Below are positions 7,496 to 12,570 of a stretch of DNA of 12,570 bases, piece after piece (the first letter of the stretch is position 1; each line of letters begins with the position of its first letter). This DNA comes from Microbacteriaceae bacterium (GTDB lineage Bacteria; Actinomycetota; Actinomycetes; Actinomycetales; Microbacteriaceae). The stretch spans positions 1 through 12,570 of the forward strand of contig JAGIAU010000042.1 of the NCBI GenBank assembly GCA_017744755.1, written 5' to 3'. Below the pieces are notes generated by a model, which saw only the letters and a program-made list of their open reading frames with translations, made no database searches and had not been told where the DNA came from. Position numbers and translations under genes: made by a program.

Positions 7496-9028
7496 GTGCG
7501 CGTCTTCAACGTCAACAAGGCGATCGGCCTCGCCTCCAGCGGCGTCGAGTACGCCCAGAAGTACCGCCGCGATCTCCTCGCCGGCATCGACGGGGTCGAG
7601 GACTACTACGTCTTCACCGACTACCTGGCGACGAACCCGAGCTTCTTCACGGACCGGCTCGGCTTCGACCGCGCGCAGGTGCTGTGGATCTACGACCTGC
7701 TCTGCGGCCGGTCGACGAGCCCGCCCGCGTCGACCGTCGACGCGTTCCTCGCGACGCTCGGTCAGGCGCACGGCGAGCCGCAGGCGCGGCCCGACCACCT
7801 CGAGGTCGCGCTCACCGGCTCGGCGATCCGGTACCGGATCCGAACGCTCCCGGGTGCGTTCGTCGACCGCGTCGAGATGCTCCTGGGCGACCGGCTCGTC
7901 CGCGTCGAGCACTACACCGACACGCTGCACCACGTCGAGCACGTCCACGAGGGCCGGGTCGTGCGCCGCGTGTTCCACGCCCCGGACGGCCGCGTCGCGG
8001 CCGAGCAGACCTGCCGCGATCGCGAGATCGTGCGGACGCGGGTGACGCCCGCCTCGCCGCTGCATCGGGCGGTGGGGGCGTACCGCGGCGACGTGCTGCT
8101 CGACGGGCGCGCCGGACTCTTCCGGTTCGTCTTCGAGCGGCTGCTCGACCGACCGGACGACGTCGTCATCGTGGACCGCGCGCTCGACGTCGTCGACGGG
8201 ATCTACCCGGTGCTCGGCGATCGCCGGCTCTACTCGGTCGTGCACGCCGAGCACTACGACCTCAAGCGGATCGAGGACGGCGTCCTGCTCTGGAACAACC
8301 ACTACGAGCACGTCTTCACCCGGCCCGACCTCGTCGACGGCCTCATCGTGTCGACCAGCCGGCAGCAGGAGGTCCTGCGATCGCAGCTCGCCTCGCGCAT
8401 CGCGCCCGGCGAGCTCGAGGTCGTCTGCATCCCCGTCGGCGTCGCGCCGGAGCGCGCGGAGCCCGCCGTCGCGGCGCCCCCCGATCGGCTCGCCGTCGTG
8501 ACGGCGAGCCGCCTGGCGGACGAGAAGCACATCGACGTGCTCATCCGCGCCGTCGCGCGCGCCCGCGAGCAGCTCCCGGGACTGCGCCTCGACGTGTACG
8601 GGGAGGGACGCCGAGAGCGTCTCCTCGACGCGATCCGGGAGACCGGCTCGGAGGCGTTCATCCGCCTCATGGGGCATCAGCGGCTCGACGGCGTGCTCGG
8701 CGGCTACGGGCTGTACGCGTCGGCCTCCACGTCGGAGGGCTTCGGCCTGTCGCTGCTCGAGGCGATGGCGGAGGGCCTGCCGATCGTCGGCTTCGACGTC
8801 GACTACGGGAACCGCGAGCTCGTCGAGACCGGCGCGAACGGACGGCTCGTGCCCGCCGCGGGCGACGACCGCGACGTCGTCGCGCTCGCGGACGCGATCG
8901 TGTCCGTCCTCACCGACGGGTCCTACGAGGACCTGCGCCGCGAGAGCCTGCGCCGCGCCGGAGCGTACACGGCCGATCGGGTGCGAGCGCGCTGGGCGGA
9001 CCTCCTCCTGGGGGAGGCGTCGTGCTGA
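7496..9028 (+). CDS. gtfA: O-GlcNAc transferase catalytic subunit GtfA for the SRR protein
   Basis: The 510-residue product matches GtfA along its length: N-terminal GLASSGVEYAQKYR (glycine loop of the GT-B fold), VHAEHYD with His250, the UDP-binding TASRLADEKH (Arg339, Lys344), and the EX7E motif with Glu414 and Glu422 inside TSEGFGLSLLEAM. Residues about 60-190 form the added beta-sheet domain known in GtfA as the acceptor-binding and GtfB-interacting part. GtfA transfers GlcNAc from UDP-GlcNAc to Ser/Thr of SRR domains in the cytosol before export, in a tight complex with GtfB. The GTG start lies 10 nt after the secA2 stop with a weak CCGGAG 4 nt upstream. The N-terminus MRVFNVNKAIG agrees with the family start, so the longer-distance alternatives were not used. 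All key residues appear present. Confidence 0.95.
   Translation: MRVFNVNKAIGLASSGVEYAQKYRRDLLAGIDGVEDYYVFTDYLATNPSFFTDRLGFDRAQVLWIYDLLCGRSTSPPASTVDAFLATLGQAHGEPQARPDHLEVALTGSAIRYRIRTLPGAFVDRVEMLLGDRLVRVEHYTDTLHHVEHVHEGRVVRRVFHAPDGRVAAEQTCRDREIVRTRVTPASPLHRAVGAYRGDVLLDGRAGLFRFVFERLLDRPDDVVIVDRALDVVDGIYPVLGDRRLYSVVHAEHYDLKRIEDGVLLWNNHYEHVFTRPDLVDGLIVSTSRQQEVLRSQLASRIAPGELEVVCIPVGVAPERAEPAVAAPPDRLAVVTASRLADEKHIDVLIRAVARAREQLPGLRLDVYGEGRRERLLDAIRETGSEAFIRLMGHQRLDGVLGGYGLYASASTSEGFGLSLLEAMAEGLPIVGFDVDYGNRELVETGANGRLVPAAGDDRDVVALADAIVSVLTDGSYEDLRRESLRRAGAYTADRVRARWADLLLGEASC
9010..9017 (+). promoter_or_regulatory. Ribosome binding site deciding the gtfB start
   Basis: GGGGGAGG inside the end of gtfA ends 4 nt before the GTG at 9022, which overlaps the gtfA stop by 7 nt. 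The same open frame reads back to 7684, but there it is only the shadow of gtfA. The LFDRYDHATREL N-terminus expected for GtfB begins here. Confidence 0.6.
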
Positions 9029-10338
9029 CGCTGTTCGACCGATACGACCATGCGACGAGGGAGCTCATGCAGTCGCTCGCGACGGCCGGCATCGAGTGCA
9101 CGCCCGTCGTCGTCGAGTACGGCGGCGAGCTGCCCGACGGCGTGCTCAGCCCGTTCGTCGCCTGCACGGGACTGGCGCCGCACGGCCGGCCGCTGTTCTT
9201 CGACGAGGTGCCGGTGCCGCCCTGGTCCGAGATCCGGCAGGGCCGCGAGCCGTACGGCGAGGTCCTCCTCGACGGCCGCGCGATCGGCCGGATCCACTAC
9301 GAGGCGAACTCGTTCCGCGAGGTCGAGCGCGTCGACTGGCTGCTGCCGGACGGCAGCGTCGGGCACGCCGACCACTACGACCGGCACGGGAACCGCTACG
9401 CCACGACGCACTACGACGACGGCGCCGCCTACCAGACCGTCTACCGGGGCGCCTCGGACACCGAGATCGAGGTGCACCACGGCACGCGCGGCGTCACCGT
9501 CCGCTCGCCCGGCCGGCTCCTGGCGTTCCCGACGCTCACCGCCTTCGTCTCGTGGTTCCTCGACGAGCAGGGCGTCGCGGACGACCGGGTGCTCATCAAC
9601 TCGCTGTCCACGCCGCTGCTCGTCATGCGGCGGCGCGGCGGGACGCCGCGGACCACGCTGTGGTGGCAGGAGCCCATGCCCGGCGGCGTTCCCGGGAACA
9701 TGGCGCTCGAGCTCGAGCAGCCGCGGGCGCTGACGAGCATCGTCTTCAGCGACGAACGGCTCCTGGCGCGCGTGGCGGCCGCGCATCCGGGGACCCCGCT
9801 CGAGCTCGGCTACCTGTCCCATCTCGGGCAGTTTGCCGACCACAGGGGCTTCGACGCGCGGCGGGTGTTCACCCTCACGAACTCGGACGAGCTCCCCTGG
9901 CTCGAGGCCCTGCTCGAGGCGCTCCCGGACGTCGCGTTCTCGGTCGCGGCGCTCACGCTCATGAGCGAGCGGCTGCACGGCCTCGCTCGTCGCCATCCGA
10001 ACCTGACCCTGATCCCGACCGCGACCCAGCGGCGCATCCACGAGGAGCTCGCGAGGGCGTCCGTCTATCTCGACGTGAACGCGGGCGCCCACGTCCTCGA
10101 CGTCGTCAAGGCGGCCTACTACCTCGACCTCGTCGTCCTGGCGGCCGCCCCGGTCGCGAAGTCGCCCGATCACGCGCTCGTGAGCGGCTCCGTGGACGAG
10201 CTCGCGTCGCGACTGACCGCCGTCGTCGCAGGCCCTTCGGGCCGTACCGCGGCCCTCGAGGAGTTGCACCGCCAGGCCGGCCCCCTCTCCACTCCGGCCG
10301 ACTACGCCCGCCGTTTCGGGCGCCCCCTGATCCCCTGA
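9022..10338 (+). CDS. gtfB: GtfB, acceptor-binding/chaperone subunit of the SRR O-GlcNAc transferase
   Basis: The 438-residue product is the normal GtfB size. It starts (M)LTLFDRYDHATREL, has a strand-rich middle (about residues 85-155, with DHYDRHGNRYATTHYDDG turns), and ends with a GT-B-like C-terminal half containing LTNSDELPWLEALLEALPD and ASVYLDVNAGAHVLDVV, typical of GtfB. GtfB has the fold of GtfA but lacks the catalytic motifs (no EX7E motif is visible). It binds the partly glycosylated SRR acceptor and activates and stabilises GtfA. It overlaps gtfA by 7 nt, consistent with equal production of the two subunits. The stop codon lies inside a repeat-like element (10333-10360), so the last residues (RPLIP) may have been set by that insertion. 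No asp4 or asp5 follows. Confidence 0.92.
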   Translation: MLTLFDRYDHATRELMQSLATAGIECTPVVVEYGGELPDGVLSPFVACTGLAPHGRPLFFDEVPVPPWSEIRQGREPYGEVLLDGRAIGRIHYEANSFREVERVDWLLPDGSVGHADHYDRHGNRYATTHYDDGAAYQTVYRGASDTEIEVHHGTRGVTVRSPGRLLAFPTLTAFVSWFLDEQGVADDRVLINSLSTPLLVMRRRGGTPRTTLWWQEPMPGGVPGNMALELEQPRALTSIVFSDERLLARVAAAHPGTPLELGYLSHLGQFADHRGFDARRVFTLTNSDELPWLEALLEALPDVAFSVAALTLMSERLHGLARRHPNLTLIPTATQRRIHEELARASVYLDVNAGAHVLDVVKAAYYLDLVVLAAAPVAKSPDHALVSGSVDELASRLTAVVAGPSGRTAALEELHRQAGPLSTPADYARRFGRPLIP

Positions 10339-10360
10339 GCGAGCGCAGCGAGTCGAAGGG
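10333..10360 (+). repeat. 28-bp REP-like element at the end of the accessory Sec operon
   Basis: The element runs from CCCTGAGCGAGCGCAGCG to GTCGAAGGG and contains the gtfB stop codon. Its ends CCCTGAG and CGAAGGG can pair as CCCT/AGGG, followed by a tandem G-A mismatch and one more pair, so it is only partly palindromic. Sequences of this look (CCCTGAGC...GTCGAAGGG) recur between genes in many actinomycetes; this is recognised from memory. Only one copy is seen in this window. It could act as a transcript-end hairpin or a protein-binding repeat. Confidence 0.5.
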
Positions 10361-10386
10361 CGGTGCTCACGATCCAGTCAGCAGCA

Positions 10387-10404
10387 CGGTATACCTATCG
10401 GTAT
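10387..10404 (+). promoter_or_regulatory. Probable operator/promoter of the toxin-antitoxin module
   Basis: CGGTAT, ACCTAT, CGGTAT follow one another: two direct CGGTAT copies 12 bp apart, also readable as the inverted repeat ATACC-TATC-GGTAT (10391-10404) and the palindrome GGTATACC (10388-10395). TATACC (10390-10395) is a possible -10 box. The site is unusually A/T-rich for this window and lies 21 nt before the antitoxin start, where ribbon-helix-helix antitoxins commonly bind to repress their own operon. No convincing -35 box is seen. Confidence 0.5.
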
Positions 10405-10425
10405 TCAGGCGAGTGACCTTGGGCT

Positions 10426-10656
10426 ATGACGTTCACCACCATCAAGGTCTCCAGCGGCCTCCGCGATCGCATCAATCGTGATGCCGCAGCGCGCGGAGTG
10501 AGTGCCGCGGGCCTCATCGAGGGACTGCTCGACGGGCTGGAGCGGCGCCAGCGCATGGAGGCGTTCGGTCGAGCGGTCCGCGGTGCGGACGACGCGTACT
10601 GGGACGAGATCCGCGGCTGGGACGTCAGCGTCATCGGCGAGCCCGCCGATGCCTGA
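10426..10656 (+). CDS. Ribbon-helix-helix (CopG/MazE-type) antitoxin
   Basis: The 76-residue product starts MTFTTIKVSSGLRDRINRDA: a short N-terminal strand (TFTTIKVS), helix (LRDRINRDAAARG), turn (VSAA) and second helix (GLIEGLLDGLERRQR), the layout of a DNA-binding ribbon-helix-helix dimer. The acidic, Trp-containing C-terminus (AYWDEIRGWD) would be the toxin-binding part. It precedes and overlaps the MazF-like toxin by 8 nt, the usual antitoxin-first order, and carries a repeated box upstream that could be its own operator. There is no clear Shine-Dalgarno before ATG 10426, so translation may start on a short or nearly leaderless transcript. The function is inferred from fold pattern and neighbour; the exact family name is not certain. 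Confidence 0.78.
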   Translation: MTFTTIKVSSGLRDRINRDAAARGVSAAGLIEGLLDGLERRQRMEAFGRAVRGADDAYWDEIRGWDVSVIGEPADA

Positions 10657-10993
10657 GCTCCGGCGCGGCGCGGTCGTCCGGGGCGACCTGAGCCCGGTAC
10701 TCGGGCGCGAGCAGTCGGGGCGCCGGCCGCTGCTCGTCGTCGCGAGCGACCTCTTCCTCGAGCAGGCCGATTCCCTGGCGATCGTGGTCCCCGCGACCAC
10801 GACGGACCGTGGCTGGCCGAACCATGTGCCGCTCGAGGGCGAGCAGTCCGGCCTCGACCGGCCGACCTTCGCGATGACGGAGCAGATCCGGACCGTGAGC
10901 AGAGAACGCATCTTCGACACGATCGGTGTCGTCGACGCGGCGACTATGCGCGAGGTCGACCGCTGGCTCCGCGACTTCCTCTCGCTCGGGTAG
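10649..10993 (+). CDS. MazF/PemK-family endoribonuclease toxin
   Basis: The 114-residue product has the MazF pattern: VVRGDLSPVLGREQSGRRPLLVV near residues 9-31 (strand 1, the loop before the GRRP motif, strand 2), then IVVPATTTDRGWPNHVPL and GLDRPTFAMTEQIRTV, ending in an amphipathic helix (REVDRWLRDFLSL). MazF proteins cut single-stranded mRNA at short sequences and are held inactive by the paired antitoxin. The arginines in GRRP and the threonines of PATTTD lie where the catalytic Arg and Thr of MazF are found. The start ATG at 10649 overlaps the antitoxin stop by 8 nt. The frame extends further upstream, but inside the antitoxin gene. The protein appears full length and intact. The cleavage sequence cannot be predicted. 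Confidence 0.85.
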   Translation: MPELRRGAVVRGDLSPVLGREQSGRRPLLVVASDLFLEQADSLAIVVPATTTDRGWPNHVPLEGEQSGLDRPTFAMTEQIRTVSRERIFDTIGVVDAATMREVDRWLRDFLSLG

Positions 10994-11119
10994 CGGTCTG
11001 CGTCGGCCCGCGCGCCGCAGCCCGCTGACCGCGTCTCCTGGGCCCGGGTTACCTCACGATCGGGTCACGGGTCGCCGCGCGACCGATTGCAGGGGCGGCG
11101 CGTGTCCGACAATGGTCGA
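10993..11119. other. Intergenic region between mazF-like gene and first BMP gene
   Basis: No gene was seen here. Two small inverted repeats are present: GCGGTC (10993-10998) with GACCGC (11027-11032), a wide loop, and a tighter GGTCGC-CGC-GCGACC hairpin (11070-11084). Neither is followed by a T-run, so a terminator call would be weak. The second lies just before the presumed promoter of the BMP gene and could be a protein-binding site instead. Confidence 0.35.
11085..11113 (+). promoter_or_regulatory. Possible promoter of the first BMP gene (leaderless transcript)
   Basis: GATTGC (11085-11090) or TTGCAG (11087-11092) may be the -35 box and GACAAT (11108-11113) the -10 box, spaced 17 or 15 bp. 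The -10 box ends 6 nt before ATG 11120, so transcription would begin at or very near the start codon. No Shine-Dalgarno is seen before this ATG, which agrees with leaderless translation, common in actinomycetes. The boxes are degenerate. Confidence 0.35.
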
Positions 11120-12205
11120 ATGACCCGACTCGCGAAGTCCCTCGTCGCCCTGTCCGTCCTCCCGCTCGCCGCGCTCGCGTTCTCCGGATGCGCCGCGGCC
11201 CCGACCTCGCCCGCCGAGACCCCCGGCGCCACCGACCCGGTCGCCGCCGAATGCGCCCGCATGGTCACCGACCAGGGCGGGCTCGACGACCACTCGTTCA
11301 ACCAGGCGACCTGGGCGGGCATGGAGGAGGCGGGCGACCAGTTCGGGATCGACGTGCAGGCGCTCGTCTCGACCGCCGAGACCGACCTCGCGCCGAACGT
11401 CGACCAGGCCGCCCAGTCCGGCTGCGGCATCGTCATCACCGTCGGCTGGTCGCTGTCGGCCGCGACGAGCGAGGCCGCGACCGCGAGCCCGGACGTGCAC
11501 TTCGCGATCGTCGACGACGCCTCGATCGACCTGCCGAACGTGAAGCCGATCGTCTTCGACACGGCGCAGGCGTCGTTCCTCGCCGGCTACCTCGCCGCGG
11601 GCGTCACCAAGACCGGCAAGGTCGCGACCTTCGGCGGCGGCAACGAGCCGGCCGTCACCCTCTTCATGGACGGCTTCGCCGACGGCATCGCCAAGTACAA
11701 CGAGGTGCATGGCGCCTCCGTCCAGCTCCTGGGCTGGGACAAGGCGACGCAGGACGGCGCGTTCACCGGCGACTACGAGGACAAGAACAAGGGCAAGGTC
11801 CTCACGGAGGGCTTCATCGCCCAGGGCGCCGACATCATCCTCCCTGTCGCCGGCCAGGTCGGCGAGGGCGCTGCCGCGGCCGCGGCGGCCGTGCCCGGCA
11901 CGCTCATCATCTGGGTCGACACCGACGGCTTCGAGGCGCCCGGCCTCGAGCAGTACCAGCCGATCATGCTGACCTCCGTCATGAAGCAGATGGGCGACGC
12001 GGTCGTGTCGATCATCGGCGACCACCTCGACGGGGCGTTCACGAACGAGCCGTACATCGGCACGCTCGAGAACGGCGGCGTCGACATCGCGCCGTTCCAC
12101 GACCTCGAGGCCACGGTAGGCCCGGAGCTCGCCGCCGAGATCGACGAGCTGCGCGCGCAGATCATCGCCGGCGACATCGTCGTCGAGTCGCCCTCGGCGC
12201 CGTAG
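11120..12205 (+). CDS. BMP-family (PnrA-like) ABC transporter substrate-binding lipoprotein
   Basis: The 361-residue product has a lipoprotein signal peptide: basic MTRLAK, hydrophobic core, lipobox AFSGC with Cys24. The mature part shows the BMP signature MVTDQGGLDDHSFNQATWAGM near residues 48-68, then IVITVGW, TFGGGNEPAVTLFMDGFADGI and ADIILPVAG, the periplasmic-binding-protein fold of the BmpA/PnrA group. These proteins usually capture purine nucleosides for an ABC importer, so nucleoside uptake at the outer face of the membrane is likely; the ligand here is not proven. In-frame starts at GTG 11102 and TTG 11087 exist, but ATG 11120 gives the best signal peptide. A second copy of the same family begins downstream, and the permease and ATPase genes would be expected beyond the window. 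Confidence 0.88.
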   Translation: MTRLAKSLVALSVLPLAALAFSGCAAAPTSPAETPGATDPVAAECARMVTDQGGLDDHSFNQATWAGMEEAGDQFGIDVQALVSTAETDLAPNVDQAAQSGCGIVITVGWSLSAATSEAATASPDVHFAIVDDASIDLPNVKPIVFDTAQASFLAGYLAAGVTKTGKVATFGGGNEPAVTLFMDGFADGIAKYNEVHGASVQLLGWDKATQDGAFTGDYEDKNKGKVLTEGFIAQGADIILPVAGQVGEGAAAAAAAVPGTLIIWVDTDGFEAPGLEQYQPIMLTSVMKQMGDAVVSIIGDHLDGAFTNEPYIGTLENGGVDIAPFHDLEATVGPELAAEIDELRAQIIAGDIVVESPSAP

Positions 12206-12222
12206 CCCGGAGAACGCACCTC

Positions 12223-12267
12223 CTGCGGTGCGGCGGGGCCGGTGGAGACGGGCTCGCCGCACCGCAG
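12223..12267 (+). terminator. Strong stem-loop after the first BMP gene (possible terminator or processing site)
   Basis: CTGCGGTGCGGCG (12223-12235) and CGCCGCACCGCAG (12255-12267) are perfect 13-bp complements around a 19-nt loop, 17 nt after the stop codon. No T-run follows, so it is not a classical intrinsic terminator. It may be a tail-less actinomycete terminator or a stabiliser of the upstream mRNA. Confidence 0.55.
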
Positions 12268-12299
12268 AACGCCCGCCGCGCGGCCCGGGTCACGGAGCA

Positions 12300-12371
12300 G
12301 TAACGCTTCCGTTACGCCTTCGTTTCCCGGGCGCTTTCCGCCGGTCCGGGCGAGTAACGTTTCGTCACACA
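12300..12371 (+). promoter_or_regulatory. GTAACG palindromes upstream of the second BMP gene
   Basis: GTAACG-CTTC-CGTTAC (12300-12315) is a perfect inverted repeat. A second, imperfect one, GTAACG-TTT-CGTCAC (12354-12368), lies about 54 bp further on. Two similar sites in a non-coding gap suggest a repressor or activator operator, with the second placed where a promoter for the downstream gene would sit. The regulator is unknown. Confidence 0.4.
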
Positions 12372-12373
12372 TC

Positions 12374-12395
12374 GGCCTCGGCGTGCGCCGAAGCC
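12374..12395 (+). other. Leader hairpin next to the ribosome binding site of the second BMP gene
   Basis: GGCCTCGGCG (12374-12383) and CGCCGAAGCC (12386-12395) pair over 10 positions with one mismatch and a very short loop. It ends 5 nt before the AGGAGG, so it could affect translation start or simply be a compact structure in the 5' leader. Function not known. Confidence 0.3.
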
Positions 12396-12400
12396 TGACC

Positions 12401-12407
12401 AGGAGGT
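12401..12407 (+). promoter_or_regulatory. Ribosome binding site of the second BMP gene
   Basis: AGGAGGT ends 5 nt before the GTG at 12413. It is the closest match to the ideal Shine-Dalgarno in the window and contrasts with the first BMP gene, which has none. It fixes the start of the truncated gene. Confidence 0.75.
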
Positions 12408-12412
12408 AACCC

Positions 12413-12570
12413 GTGATCACGATTCGCAAGGCCGCGCTCAGCGGCCTCGCCCTGGCCGCGACCGGCGCGCTGCTCGCCGCGTGCGCCGCCCCGCCCGCCA
12501 CCACGCCGACCGAGTCCGGGGAGCCCACGACGCCCGTCGCGGCCGACTTCCTCCCCTGCATGGTCTCGGA
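12413..12570 (+). CDS. Second BMP-family substrate-binding lipoprotein (3' end outside window)
   Basis: Only the first 52 codons are visible. They encode a lipoprotein signal peptide (MITIRKAALSGLALAATGAL, lipobox LLAAC with Cys24), a Pro/Thr-rich linker, then FLPCMVS at the edge of the window. This last part aligns with CARMVTD in the preceding gene, just ahead of the GG-D-D-SFNQ signature. Hence it is probably a tandem paralogue of the BMP lipoprotein at 11120-12205. Start is GTG with AGGAGGT upstream. A 207-nt gap with its own palindromes separates the two genes, so it may be expressed separately. The rest of the protein cannot be assessed. Confidence 0.7.
   Translation, partial: MITIRKAALSGLALAATGALLAACAAPPATTPTESGEPTTPVAADFLPCMVS

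Noticed and set aside
5128..7587. Long open frame of 819 codons on the - strand, antisense to secA2
   Set aside because: Composition is dominated by Leu/Val/Asp/Glu/Arg/His shadow residues with no motif, and it lies wholly opposite secA2 with its Walker A and DEAD motifs.
7684..9021. Upstream extension of the gtfB frame inside gtfA
   Set aside because: Arg/Pro/Ala-rich shadow translation; the family N-terminus LFDRYD and a ribosome binding site place the start at 9022.
10231..10243. GGCCC-TTC-GGGCC hairpin near the end of gtfB
   Set aside because: Lies inside coding sequence, is short, and has no T-run; likely chance in G+C-rich DNA.
1..12570. tRNA, rRNA, CRISPR array, insertion sequence or phage genes
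   Set aside because: No cloverleaf, spaced identical repeats, transposase or integrase signatures were seen on either strand.

Overview
The window is roughly 70% G+C. It shows the GTG/ATG starts, strong G+C third-position bias and long antisense open frames typical of an actinomycete. The paired BMP-type lipoproteins and the style of the mazEF-like module suggest a member of Micrococcales, perhaps Microbacteriaceae; that placement is inference from sequence style, not a tested assignment.

Positions 2-10338 hold a nearly complete accessory Sec (SecA2/SecY2) glycoprotein-export locus, all on the + strand: the 3' end of a serine-rich-repeat (SRR) protein gene, then secY2, asp1, asp2, asp3, secA2, gtfA and gtfB. 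The order matches the streptococcal/staphylococcal SRR adhesin loci, but nothing resembling gly, nss/gtfC, asp4 or asp5 lies within this stretch. From known families, GtfA/GtfB add O-linked GlcNAc to Ser/Thr of the SRR protein in the cytosol. Asp2 (with Asp1 and Asp3) acetylates GlcNAc and takes part in targeting. SecA2 drives the glycoprotein through the SecY2 channel. Most junctions overlap (4, 26, 14, 14 and 7 nt; one 10-nt gap), pointing to one translationally coupled operon. The visible C-terminus of the SRR protein has no clear LPXTG sorting signal.

The locus ends in a 28-bp repeat-like element that contains the gtfB stop codon (10333-10360). Next comes a small toxin-antitoxin module (10426-10993): a ribbon-helix-helix antitoxin overlapping a MazF/PemK-type toxin, with a repeated CGGTAT box in front that looks like an operator.

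Positions 11120-12570 carry two tandem BMP-family (PnrA-like) substrate-binding lipoprotein genes, the second cut by the window edge. Between them lie a perfect 13-bp stem-loop, GTAACG-containing palindromes and a short leader hairpin. This part looks like the start of a nucleoside-type ABC transporter operon and is probably unrelated to the accessory Sec locus.
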